Made by a program: the position numbers and the translations under genes. The notes under the pieces are model-generated. The model saw only the letters and a list, made by a program, of their open reading frames with translations. It had not been told where the DNA came from and did not search any database. This document shows positions 34,318 to 45,765 of a DNA stretch of 64,000 nucleotides, one piece after another. The DNA comes from Brassica napus (Eukaryota > Streptophyta > Magnoliopsida > Brassicales > Brassicaceae), in assembly GCF_020379485.1 (NCBI RefSeq), contig NC_063452.1:31006770-31070769 (forward strand), in the 5' to 3' direction. Within the stretch, counting starts at the first letter, position 1. Every line of letters begins with the position of its first letter.

Positions 34318-36485
34318 CTAGATCATGACCCGCGCGACCGTGCGGATTTTATTTTTGTTTTAACACATTTTAAGTTTGTCCATTTCCATTTTTATGTTTA
34401 AAGAACAATATAAAAATTGTATTTTGTATTAGTAGTTTTTCATCGGTGTATTAAAGATATAACCGTGCAGTGAAAACACTAATATAATATTGACTAATAC
34501 GATTTGGATTGAAATAACAGTGTATTATAGATGTGCTGTACACTAATCTAATAGTAACCAATACGATTTGGATTAACATATCAGTGTATTATAAATATAG
34601 ATGAAATGTGAAAATACCAATATAATATTAACCAATACGATATAGACTAACATCCCTGAAGTCTTCATTATAATTCTAATAAAATAATTGTAATAATAAG
34701 ATAGATAAACAAACAAACGCGTCAAAAAACAAATTAAAAATACTTAATAGATTAACCCCATGCGGATATATAAATGTGTGTATAAATTTTTAGATATAAC
34801 AATTTTTATTTGGTCAAAATTTAAATGAAATTGTACTAATCGGAAAAAAAAATATAGTTTCAATTTGTTTTATTAATAGAATAGTATTTTCAATGTGTAT
34901 GCAAGAAGTTCAATAAATAAAGAATAACAGTGTTTGGTCAAAAAGTTAAGTGCAGTAAAAAAATGTTTTTGTTTTATATTTATCGACAATTTAACTATTA
35001 TGATCCACAAAGCAAATATTTTTTGTAATTGCACATTTCCATATCAAATTAGTAAGCCCATTAGTAACAACAGTAGTTGCACAGGAAAAAGAAAAAAAAT
35101 AGAATAAAAACGGTTACCCATTATTTCATTTTGTGTTATTTTCTTGTAAAGACATAAACATGTCTTTTTTTTTCTAAACGTGTTTGTTCCTCTTGGAAGT
35201 CATCAATTCATGTTGAAAAAGTATCTATAACCCGATCAAAATTTAGGAATTCAGAGAACCCCAAGATTTTTTTCTTCATTCTCGTAAAACAGAGTAAACC
35301 CATTAATAGATATACTCGTAAAAGGTTAGAATATATATTTTTATTCTTTGTTTTCAATATTCAATCGATACTGATTATTTTGTTCTCATTCATATTTATT
35401 TGTTTCTTGATAGATTTATCGATTCCTATATAAGATCGGCTATCAATATGCTCGATTGAGACATGCCAGCTTCTTACATTCTCTGTATGTTTTCTTGGTC
35501 AATGTCTTTCTTTTGACATTGTGCTTTTTGGGAGCTTTTTGTGAATGTCGAATGATGAATGATATCGACAAGTATTTATGGACACATTATATTGGGAGGA
35601 AATGGGTATTCCCTAAACTATTAGGTTAGGTATAATAATTACAAAATCTTCGGATTTTATTGACACCGAGATTTTAGGTCTAGTAGAATAAACTTGGAGA
35701 ATGAGGTTTTCCATATTCATGATTTTTCAAATCTGACAATTTGATTGGTAATATTTGATTGTAACTGAGGTTTTAGCCATAGTAGACTCAACTTGGAGAA
35801 GGGGTTTTACCATAATCGATTTTTTTAAAGTAAAAATTGATGTTTCTTTTATTGAAATAAGAATATACATTAGTATATTCTCGTTAACTTGGAAAAAAGG
35901 TTTTTCCATAATCTGTTTGGTTAATTTAATCAATTGGTTTAGGAGATAACCATACCAAGATGTTCAGAATTGTATAATGACTGGCTAAGGACTCGTTAAT
36001 GACTTGCGGTCGACTCAACTCGCTAATGACTCGCTGACCCGACTCGCTAATGACTGACTCGTGATGCAGTGACTTGTTTTCACAGAATTATTGTAACATG
36101 TGTAATATTAATTTTTATTCTTATCTATCTTATAGCAGGTGCGTAAGCATGCCGATCAAAATAGTTGATTGGAGACATTTGTTGTATTCATTTGACTATA
36201 ATAAAAAGAGGGTTTGTTATATATTGTACTATGATATAATATAAATATGATAATGTGAGTATACTATAACGATATAATAGATGTTTTGTTTAATAGATGT
36301 ATAATAATAGAAGTATAATGTAAAACATATAATAAGATAGATCTTACAGTGGAGTTAAATAAAATGTGATTGATATTGAACTGTTTAAGGAAATATAAGG
36401 TTATGGTATGAATAATACTGTGATGTCCAATTTAAAAATCCACCTAGAAGAAGTTGCATTGTTTCTGTTTTAATAAGATAGAAGA
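34318..36485 (-). mobile_element. 2.17-kb non-autonomous Helitron in tandem with its neighbour
   Basis: On the minus strand it begins A|TCTTCTATCTTATTAAAAC (36485). It ends with hairpin CCGCACGGTCGCGCGG, then GTCATGATCTAG|T (34318). Only two bases (34316-34317) separate its 3' end from the 5' end of the Helitron at 33605-34315, in the same orientation. No coding sequence; short repeats such as GACTCGCTAATGACT (about 35990-36060) occur inside. Confidence 0.75.
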
Positions 36486-36707
36486 TATACTATATATTAC
36501 CTTACTTAATAAACATAGTACGATTAGTATTGATTAGAGTAGCTAAATAAGGGTATGAATATATCGTGTATCCCATCCATATCCCATTAAACTAATTACG
36601 TTGACTATAGAAATGCAATATTCGGTTAAAAAGATTATATATAGCCTGGAGTCAAATCACTCCACATCATAGCAAAAGTTGGTCATTGTTTTTATTATTC
36701 TGTTTCC

Positions 36708-37900
36708 ATGGAGACTCATACAGTTTTATCTCAGTTGAGTCATTCGAAACATTTGAAATCAGTCTGTGTGAAGTTACTCATTAAGGGCAGCACAGTTGTT
36801 GGTACAACGAGAAAGACATATCAACTGATATTAGGAGATGAGCAAGTGAGTTATATACATATTAATATTTTTTATTCTTATTACGTCGAGTGAATTCATT
36901 ACTAATAGGTTTAATATCTTAATACAGGGTTCAACCATCCAAGCCACGTTTACAAAAGATTTGGATGACTCTTTTGAAATCCCTATGGAGGAAGGTGATT
37001 GGTATGAGTTACAAAACTTCGAAGTTGCGTATGCATTTGGTGTGACAAGGGTGACAAGGTACCGACACCAAATTAACCTCAGTGACTCTTCCATCATTTT
37101 CAAGATTCCACCACTCTCCTTTTGCCACTATTATCGTTTTCAAACTTTCGAAAACATACAACGTGGCTTAGCTCACCCCAAATTCTCTATTGGTACGTTT
37201 TATAAACTTATATTTTATTCTATTTTAAATTACCATGCTTACTGTTACTTTGGATTACTTATGCTTGCTGTCCGTTTTAACGTTAACCATTTATTATCTC
37301 ATCGGCCAGATATTTTTGGAGCAATGGTAGCAGTAGGGGATATTGAAGAAGCTGAAATAGAGAACCATAGCCTCCACTTCTCTTTAGTCAATATGGAGTC
37401 TGTTTCCTTTATCATTTCTTTCTAGACTTATGCTCACTGTTTTTTCGTATAACTAAAATGGTGTTACTTTACTCTAACTGACAGGTATGAACACATTAAC
37501 TGTGTAGCATATGGAGAAGTTGCTCTGTTTTTAGATAACTAATGGAACTCAACCAATGCCCCTGTCGTCCTATGTGTGTTACAGTTTTGGGAAATTGATT
37601 GGGGTGTTGGTAACTTTCAGTTCTAATTCGCTCAAACCTGTATTTGTTGATTTTGGTATTCGTTTAGGCTGATGTTTACTTTTTGGTTCATGATCAGGTG
37701 GATTCAAGCACGTGAAAACGATTGATGGATTTTCGTGAATTTTATTTGAGCCTGATGATGTTCCAGAGATCCAGTCTTTTAGAATGAGGTAATATAATTT
37801 GATTGTTCAATAGACATTATATTTATGCTCACTTATTTCTATATTTTTTTTATAGGATTCCATACTATGCCTACTGAAGAAAAGAATCATTGATGAGCTG
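36708..37900 (+). pseudogene. second RPA1-like (DUF223 type) gene
   Basis: Plus-strand exons: 36708-36845 (start METHTVLSQLSHSKHLKSVC), 36928-37192 and about 37311-37399. Coding then resumes near 37485 with EHINCVAYGEVALFLDN, and further pieces contain WNSTNAPVVLCVLQFW and, near 37720, LFEPDDVPEIQSF. Order and spacing match plant RPA1-like OB-fold proteins with one OB fold (YQLILGDEQG ... FTKDL) followed by another. In-frame stops at about 37540 and 37737 disable it. It lies downstream of the helicase, the usual place for RPA in plant Helitrons, so the element carries two RPA-like genes. Confidence 0.7.
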
Positions 37901-39189
37901 AGCTGGTTATGAACTAAGTTTTAATGCTGTCGTTTAATTATGTTTTGTTGCTTTGAATTATGATTTTTTGCTTTCATATTTGGTGTTTCTCCTTATGTTA
38001 TCTTTGAATTTTAAACGTGAAGTTATAATATCTTTTTCCTCGATTTAATTTATTAATCACAAAAATAAATAGAAACTGCTAACAGAATAAAAATTTAACA
38101 ATTCAATGACTCCATATTATCCTTATGTAAAACTGCCATGGACTGGATGTAAAATCATTGCAAATGGACACATATCAAAACAGGGTAAATCATTGGATAT
38201 ATGATATTACTTTCTAAATAGAGAGATGGATAGAAGAATTTTTTAAAAATTAAATATTATCAAATCTCGAACCTGAATAATTCCAACAGTTGGGATTGTA
38301 ACCTTCAATCAACCCAGCTTCACGGATCAGAGTTTTTGCAAGATGGTGATACTTTCTTGAGACCTCCGCCTTCGGTTGAGATTGAAGCAAAAAAAAAAAG
38401 AAGTTATTAGATGTTTCAATGAACAGAACGACAATGTCAAGAATCTGAAAAACTAATTATACAAAGGGATATAAACGATAGGAAATTATCTGGACGATCT
38501 ACTGCCAATTGCAATTCATGAGATACCAAACCCTAACCCCCCCTTCCCCACACCTTTCGCCATCGTCTCCGCCTATTTCTTTCTCAATTTATTTTTTGTG
38601 TTGGTGATTAAGCAAAAAAATATTACAAAATTACAACTTGTGGGTCAGTAACATTTGGGCTTATAATTTTGTCACGAAAACCCAATATAAATATTTTTAA
38701 AAGCCCCGAAATATAATTAAGGATACCAGCTGGGTTTCTATTTAATCGTAATAAATATTGTGGAAAATTAAAAATTAAAAGATCAACCTAGGTAGCGTGT
38801 TATTTTCGTGGCCACCCTTTATTACGCAACTTGAATTTTTTTTAAAGAAAACTAATTTTTCTTTTTGACTTTAGACAACTATGAAATAAGGCCCAACAAA
38901 ATTAAATTATTCTATACACCAAAGTCCACCAAATATAAACAAACAATTTTAAGAATTAATGTCTATTACATAAAGTCCACTATATTTCATTTTTATAAAA
39001 TATATACTTTTAAGTTCTATATAGTTCACTTTATATTATACAAACCATTCAAAATACAGTTTCATAATTTTAATACATCATTTTTATAGATCATTTTAAT
39101 ATCAACCTCACCTCGCACAGGGCGCGGATCTAATCCTAGTATATGTGTTACTTTGAGAAGATATATTTAGCTATAGCCATTTTTTTGGA
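37901..39189. other. 3' part of the large Helitron and its right flank
   Basis: No coding sequence recognised. AT-rich, ending in the Helitron terminus at 39139; 39140-39189 is flanking sequence absent from the right copy of this neighbourhood. Confidence 0.45.
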
Positions 39190-40535
39190 AATTGATATAA
39201 CAAAAAAGAAACTATTTTGTGAACAAAAGCTTAAAAAATCTGATATCCAAGTAGATAATAGAATTAGTTTAAACTCCAAAACAGGATTACTACAGCTTCC
39301 TCACTTTTTATGGCACACACATTGTGGTAACTGAGAGCTTGTATTGGAGTTGGATCAGAGAAGCCTTAATTGGGATGCTCTTTAGAAGAAAAAAAGGACA
39401 CATAAGAAAGCAATTCGCCAGACTTACGGAGCCACATAAAGTATCATTCTCCCACAGCATAAGGACAAATCCGTTTCTGTCTAGACACACCGGTGAATTA
39501 TATGAATAAAAATTCAGCAACATCTAAAGGTTCTTCCATGAGCTTTCGGTGAACTGAAAGTCTTTTCTAAAAAAAAACATTATCCACTAAAACAGGCACT
39601 CCAAATTATTAGCAAAAATCCCAGAAAGTGACACAGTATATGACATCAGCTCCTCTAAGAGAAAATATCGTACCTCGAACAAAAGAGAGTGTACATGACA
39701 AAAAATTTGATTCTACAGTGTATACCTGCTAGTAATTGTTTTTTTTTTAACAACTCCTGCCAGTAATTGTTAATATCTGAATTTACCAACTCTCATAAGA
39801 TAAATATGGCTAGCAGATTTTTTAAAACTGCAATGATAGAAAAAATAGTTCCCACCATTAATCACCAAATCAAACAGAAAAAAAAAAACAAAAAGCAGTA
39901 TGAGAATATAATATAGCACTCTTGTTTCTTCTCCTCCCTCTTCATGTTAGTGTTTTCTTTGATCTGTAAGTGCATCCACCATCTGAAAATGAATCATCTC
40001 TTTAGTGGGTATATAATTCTGTAAACATGCAGATGCATGTACCTGTTATACACCACCACCAATGAAGATTAATGTAAACTCGCAAAACCCAAAAAACTAC
40101 AAACGTTGTCAATACAAAAGCATTTCACTTTCTGTTCTCTTCTATTAATTAACACAAAAATACTTAGCGTCGGGTATGAAAATCCATTTATTTCACGACT
40201 CGTGAAACAGCTGAACTAAATCATATTCAACCCAATGAAATCACAATCGCAAACCAAACATCTAAAAACATGAACTTGAGCAAAATCGATGCATAATCTT
40301 TACAAAAGAGGGGTTTCGAGGTGTTACATCTACATGGCCAGAATCACCTCTCCGTTGGAGCTTTGGATCACTTTCTTTTTCCTCTTCCGCAATTTGTGGC
40401 TTTATTCAATTTTCCGGAGAACATGGGTGGACCTATGAGCAGAAGATCCAACCCAAGAGTGACTATTGCAAAATTCAAATCAGATTCGCAATAATGGAAC
40501 AAACAGAGAGACCTGAAAATGAAAAACATGACTTA
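39190..40535 (-). repeat. gene X neighbourhood, left copy
   Basis: Inverted copy of 43604-44236 plus 49505-50206, split there by LINE-2. On the minus strand the end near 40535 starts at TTTTCATTTTCAGG, an acceptor-like site. A short open stretch ending KVIQSSNGEVILAM and stop is legible near 40335-40395, suggesting the 3' exon of a host gene. I do not recognise the gene. High similarity between copies, with scattered substitutions, points to a duplication of moderate age. Confidence 0.7.
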
Positions 40536-41509
40536 GGTTTTCACATACTATGATCATTCGTTAATCCCTATCTACTCGTTGCCAAACATGTAACCTGAGA
40601 ATCCATGACGTGTTGTAGCAGGCTGCGTAGGTTAAATCAGGAGATGTATTAGGCCTGTGAGTTGCAAGCCGGTTTACATTCACCGTCACCGGCATCGTGG
40701 TCACCTGGACATATGGCAAACAAAAAAATAATTGGAAAAGCTTGTTAATTAAGTTCAACACGACGACCGTCTGTATATATAATCAGGAAAATATTAGAAA
40801 ACAATCACTAATCAGTTCTAAATATCTAAACATGAATTGTTGGTAATAACCATTGAAGGACGGAAAAATTTAGATTGTAATAAAGAAAAAAAAACCATGT
40901 TATGAACTCAAGCAGAGGAACAGAACAAAAACCTGGAAATCAAGCAGCAACATATCAACTCCCATGGTTTCCCACCGCGTCAGACGTTCCTGGCATCCTA
41001 AAAATGGAGCAACCTCACTTGAACGATGGAGGAGCATCGGCCGGTCTTGCAATCGGAAAGAAAAATTGGAGCGTTAGCCATATTACACTGAACGAAAAGA
41101 TGAGATGATTATCAAGCAGGAAAGCATACATTTTTATTGTAGCAATTCCACCGCCTCCCAGGAGTTAAGCTCGCATTCAAGAGAGATCATGGGGTATGGA
41201 TTTAAGAAGGACTTGAAGAGGGTTAATCTGTAACCGGAATCATGAGGAAGAATATGAACGAACACTCTTAGAACTCAGTTTAAGCTTCTGATATCGAACG
41301 GCGGAGAAACACAGCAGTTCAATCCTAATAACGCAAATAAGCAGCGTTTAGACATAGGATTACTCATCTCGGGCAGGGCCAAAAGTGAAAGATAATTACA
41401 TGAATGATATGAAGCGCTGAACATTATTTTTTGGACACGTGTCACACTCACAGACTTCGACTTAATGACGTGGAATTCTATGTGGCGCACCCTGGAACGA
41501 GAGAACAAT

Positions 41510-41510
<1 letters not shown>
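40536..41510 (-). other. possible further exons of gene X, unidentified
   Basis: This part has no second copy in the window. Minus-strand short open stretches with splice-like borders exist, for example 40561-40706 after a ccatatgtccag acceptor (VTTMPVTVNVNRLATHRP). No protein family is recognised. It may be the 5' part of gene X or its pseudogene; coding status is undecided. Confidence 0.35.

Positions 41511-41511
<1 letters not shown>

Positions 41512-41569
<58 letters not shown>
41512..41569. repeat. TA dinucleotide microsatellite
   Basis: About 29 TA repeats running directly into the Helitron-type end at 41570. A shorter TA tract sits in the same position outside the end at 24689. Confidence 0.9.
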
Positions 41570-41570
<1 letters not shown>

Positions 41571-41612
41571 TAGGGTCGGTCCACTTTACGGGCGGGATAT
41601 ACTTTACTTATA
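41570..41612 (-). mobile_element. Helitron-type 3' terminus (minus) beside the TT8 exon fragment
   Basis: Plus-strand ACTAGGGTCGGTCC, then ACTTTACGGGCGGGATATAC; on the minus strand a hairpin followed by GACCCTAG and T. The inner 15 bases GGATATACTTTACTT are the same as next to the end at 23747. The following 660 bases (41613-42273) are AT-rich and non-coding. Confidence 0.6.
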
Positions 41613-42273
41613 CGTATATATTATAAACCTTTATCAGTGTTGCTATTGTGAAAATAGTTTTCTACCCCTCAGATGTAGCGTGCCTTAATGTCTCTCGCTA
41701 AATATTTTAAAATTAAATCGTACTATTTGTGGAATGATGTTAATAAAAGATTGTGAAAAGATTTAAGTTGAAATTCATGTACATGTGTTAGTTTGGCACC
41801 GCCTTATTGATCTTTTTATTTTTTATTATGTTTTCTTTTTAAAAAGTTTTATTGACATGACTCGAACAAATTTTTTGTTCTTTAATTTCTTCTACCCCGA
41901 TCTTTTTTTTAACTATCTCTATGTTTCTTGTGTTTCTGATTCACCGGATGATTCATTAAGTTACGATATGCTCTATTTTTACAAACTTTTAGAAGTTCCA
42001 CACTTCGCATGAATGTTTTATTTTCCTATTTTATATATGAAATTAACCGATCTGTCTTCGTGCAAGTATCTTGAAGTTGAACTTTGGAGTAAGTTGTTGC
42101 ATAACAAAGTTAAAATTGAGGCCCATTAATAATATTATTATTTTAAATTAAGTATGGATAAGTGTTAGGATATAATCTATACTATAAATCAAGTTTATCT
42201 ATATTTTTTTCAGTAATTTTTTTATATATTTAAGTTAAATAATAGTATAAATATAATATGTAAGTGATATTTA

Positions 42274-43593
42274 TCTAACAAAACATCGCTCTCTATAATG
42301 GAAACCTCCACCTCTTCCCAAGTTCGTCCCTTACCGATACGCATCCGCTTTTGGTTTGGCTCGTGATGAGTAGATTCCAGCTCATGGATCCTCTTAGAAA
42401 GATGGTTTACGTACTCAATGGTGTCTCAAAGGATCGAGACTTTATCCATCTTGGTCACAAATGGAACCAATGATCTCAACGTTATGAATCTCTCATTTAG
42501 CTTCTCTCTTCTGCGTCGCATGGCCACCACATGGTTAAGCTCTTCTCGTGACAGCCTCTTATTTTTAGTGTTGTCGTGGACGAAAGGAACTTTCAAGATT
42601 ATGTGTTTGAGCATCCATTGCGACGACGAAGACGCCGCTTTCTCCACTCGCTGATATTGCTGATGCTCTTTGACATTCTCAACTCTCCACGAGATAAACG
42701 GTAAGAAGATGTGGAAACTGAATCTGAAAGAAGACCGGTGGGTTGTGAAGATGCAAGTGGAGCCTGTAGATGTCAACAGTCTTCCGTAACTAACTAGGCG
42801 ACGAAGTCACTGATGCTGGATGCAATAGTCGTTACAATATAAGGCATGCAGAGTGGTGGGTTACCATATGGATGCAAGATATGCTGAGATGGAGAAGGAT
42901 AAACTGAGGGTTTATGTCTTGACGTAGTCATTGAAGTAGTTGTTGAGTCAGTGTATGTTAGAGAGTGAACCAAGAGGCATGCGGAGTGGTAGAGACCATG
43001 TGGACGCAAGATGCTGAGCTGGCGTGAGATAAAATTGAGGAGCAAGTTTATACCGTGGAGAAAAGACAAGAAATAAACTTGGGGAGCAAGTTTATGCCTT
43101 GAGGAATAAGTGCATTAAGAAAAGGAAAGTGTACTTATTGATATGGAAGTTGTCCATATCCATGTTCCTTGGAAGCTAGGATTTCAGGAACGTGGAGATC
43201 ACTATAAAAGGGTTATGGAGTCGTGTGTATTCTATAAGACACTGGCTATTATTATAGAGGAATGGTGAAAATTCCTTAGGGGTGTTCTTGGGTCGTGCTG
43301 ACAGTTGCTGAAGTACTGACGACAGAGAGACAAGTTTGGATAGATTAGGAATCTTTCAGTAGCAGCTGTTAGGGTGTTAACAGACTGTGTAAAGCAGATA
43401 AGCAAGTCTTGTAATAGATTGTTGAGGCGATTTCTAATAAAGCAATAGTTGGTTGATTGTATCTATTTTGTCTCTTGATTTATCTTCTGCATTACGTAAC
43501 TGTGGTGTACATGAGAAGTGTTGATACTGTCTAAGAATAATTTCCGCCTTCCTCCATTAGATTCATCATGTCCATGTGTGTATCTATATATAT
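42274..43593 (-). pseudogene. TT8 bHLH-exon duplicate, split by an insert
   Basis: Two parts match the large last exon of the intact TT8 gene. 43510-43593 contains the exon start and 5' half, and 42274-42748 contains the bHLH and following region. They are separated by 761 unrelated bases (42749-43509). Lesions include a 10-base deletion near 42700 that shifts frame, a nonsense codon in place of Gly (VSIL, then stop, near 42430), and Met in place of the key basic-region Glu ([11 protein letters not shown]). Homology stops at GTTTTGTTAGA, where the plus-strand fragment at 24189 takes over. No TT8 exon upstream of this one is present, so it is not a functional paralogue. Confidence 0.85.
42749..43509 (-). 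mobile_element. LTR-like insert in the TT8 duplicate
   Basis: About 760 bases of non-TT8 sequence. On the plus strand a TATA-like box (cactataaaaggg, about 43200) is followed about 240 bases later by an AATAAAG signal and a T-rich end. This looks like a plus-oriented solo LTR, probably Ty1/copia. Neither TG...CA ends nor a 5-bp target duplication could be confirmed. Orientation is therefore probably plus despite the host fragment being minus. Confidence 0.45.
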
Positions 43594-43603
43594 TTTAATA
43601 TAT

Positions 43604-44236
43604 AATGTTTTTCATTTTCAGGTCTCTCTGTTTGTTCTATTATTGCGAATCTGATTTGAATTTTGCAATAGTCACTCTTGGGTTGGATCTTCTGCTCATA
43701 GGTCCATCCATGTTCTCCGGAAAATTGAATAAAGCCACGAATTGCGAAAGAAGAAAAAGAAAGTGATCCAAAGCTCCAATGGAGAGGTGATTCTGGCCAT
43801 GTAGATGTAACACCTCGAAATCCCTCTTTTGTAAAGATTATGCATCGATTTTGCTCAAGTTCATGTTTTTAGATGTTTGGTTTGTGATTGTGACTTCATT
43901 GGGTTGAATATGATTTAGTTCAGCTGTTTCACGAGTGGGGAACTAAATGGATTTTCATACCGACGCTAAGCGTTTTTGTGTTAATTAATAGAAGAGAACA
44001 GAAAGTAAAATGCTTTTGTATTGACAACGTTTGTAGTTTCTTGGGTTTTGTGAGTTTACACTAATATTCATTGGTGGTGGTGTATAACAGGTACATGCAT
44101 CTGCGTATTTACAGAATTATATACCCACTAAAGAGATGATTCATTGTCAGATGGGGGATGCACTTAAAGATCAAAGAAAACACTAACAAGAAGAGGGAGG
44201 AGAAGAAAAAAGAGTGTGCTATATTATATTCTCATA
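43604..44236 (+). repeat. gene X neighbourhood, right copy, first part
   Basis: Inverted match to about 39900-40535. It includes the open stretch HELRKKKKKVIQSSNGEVIL with the following AM and stop near 43735-43803. The last 14 bases ATTATATTCTCATA are the left target duplication of LINE-2. The junction with TT8 duplicate sequence at about 43594-43603 marks the edge of the duplicated unit. Confidence 0.7.
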
Positions 44237-44278
44237 GAAGCTCTTTAAAGATAGGGACACATCAGCATAGGGCGATTT

Positions 44279-45763
44279 GTGATGAGATTAGGGTTTTTAA
44301 GAGTTCGCCGCAAGAAATCAGTCCCCACGCCGATGTCGGCACCGGAGACTCAAGTCGCCGTGGAGTCGGGCTCGGAAACGAGCAAGGTAGAACCTGTGAA
44401 GCTGTTGAACCTGTCATGGGTTAAAGTCGTAGAGAATGGACCATCGCTCTCTGAGCAAGTTCAAGAAATAGGAGTATGTGAAGGACAAAAAGTTGTTGAA
44501 GTACCGGATGATGTGATATCAGAATCTGTGCCTCTTTGGGATGATCTTGTTGAAGGTCGATTTCTGGACAAGGCACCACATGTAGCAAGAATCCATTTCA
44601 TAGTCAATAAGATCTGGCCTTTGGGAGATAAATCTATCAAAATTGACGTCTACGTTGTCAATGATCGCACTGTGAAATTCAGAATCAAAGACGAGGCTAC
44701 AAGGAAAAGGGTTTTGAAAAGGGGCATGTGGAATATTGCAAACATCCCATTAGTTCTTTCAAAGTGATCCCCTTAGGAGGAGGAAGAAGAGGTCGAAGAG
44801 ATAAAAACTATTCCAATGTGGATCACCATGAAGAATGTTCCCCACATGATGTTCTCTTGGAAAGGCCTTGGTTTGATAGCTAGTGCTGTAGGAAAAACAA
44901 AGCGCTTACACCCAGATACGCTCCAATGTAAAAGCTTTGAGGAAGCGAAAGTTTTTGTCGAAGCTAATATGACAAAAGAACTGCCGACTAGCCATCGTTT
45001 CAAGTCTAAAGTTGGGGTAGATGCGGAGGTCGAATTTGTTTACCCAAGGTTGCCGGACAGATGCACCATCTGTTCCAAATGGGGGCACCTTCATACAACT
45101 TGTCGTGCTAAGGTAAAAATTTTGACTAAGGCCAAGTCACCCACAAAGACTATGGCAAATGAGATTGAGACTTCTCTGGTAGACGCATCGCAGAAGGATC
45201 AACAAAATGCTTTGGATATTACTGGAGCAAGCGTTCAAGTAGTAGATACAACTAAAGATATGGAACTTCTCTCTGAAAATTTGGCATCAGTAGAGACCAC
45301 GAGGAATACAGTTCTGAACGTAACAACAGAGCACCATGAGAAGGGTGGTGAAACAGAGGATTTGGGATGGAAAAATGTCTCTCCTTCGAAGATGTGCAGA
45401 TCAGGAGGCAAGGACCATGTCCCTGATCCGAAGATTAGTTCACCATCTCGTTTTGCAGTACTAGATGTGGAGGAGGGTCAAGTGGATATGGGTGAAGGTA
45501 ATGATAGCAATGCTATCGAGAAGGATACGGAGGAGGGTGAATTCCGGCCTGAGGAAGGAACTGATCCTATAGAAGAAGATGAAGTAAATTCAAAGGAGAT
45601 AAGGGGAAATGATAAAGCTGAAACAAGAGAAAGACTTCTTCGCTCAGCTGTTCACAAACCATCTCGTGGAGTTAACAGAAACATTTCTGGAAAGAGCACT
45701 CTTAGCACAAAGGACACAGTTCCAAGTGTTGGAGGGAAAAGGAAAAATCATAAAAAACATTAA
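44279..45763 (+). pseudogene. LINE-2 ORF1 (DUF4283, CCHC zinc knuckle)
   Basis: One frame from ATG 44279 (an alternative start is the Met at 44333) to TAA 45761-45763. It is broken by TGA and TAG codons at about 44765 and 44774. A DUF4283-like domain spans the first 200 residues (HVARIHFIVNKIW, VKFRIKDEATRKRV). A CCHC knuckle CTICSKWGHLHTTC follows near residue 265. The C-terminal half is acidic with EEGQVDMGEG and EEGEFRPEEG, then a basic end. The role would be RNA binding in the retrotransposition complex. Confidence 0.85.
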
Positions 45764-45765
45764 TT

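Larger units (their letters stand above)
25796..39139 (+). mobile_element. putative 13.3-kb Helitron with RPA and helicase genes
   Basis: The left end reads A|TCCCCTTATTATTAAAAAGG, like Brassicaceae Helitron 5' ends. The right end reads CCTCGCACAGGGCGCGG, then ATCTAATCCTAG|T (39139), an imperfect hairpin before CTAG. Insertion between A (25795) and T (39140) fits Helitron target choice. The interior holds genes known from plant Helitrons: RPA-like OB-fold protein, RepHel middle region, PIF1-type helicase, second RPA-like gene, all plus strand. Nested inside are a hAT element (26193-27921) and two minus-strand Helitrons (33605-36485). The right copy of this neighbourhood (near 50206) lacks the element, consistent with insertion after the duplication. 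Pairing of the two ends is inference. Confidence 0.6.

Noticed and set aside
38865..39509. Short ORFs near the right end of the large Helitron
   Set aside because: AT-rich chance frames, partly inside the gene X repeat, without homology I can recognise.
41431..41688. ORF with Ile-Tyr repeats
   Set aside because: Translation of the TA microsatellite.
42426..42776. Functional TT8 paralogue
   Set aside because: Frameshift, nonsense codon, basic-region change and absence of all earlier exons.
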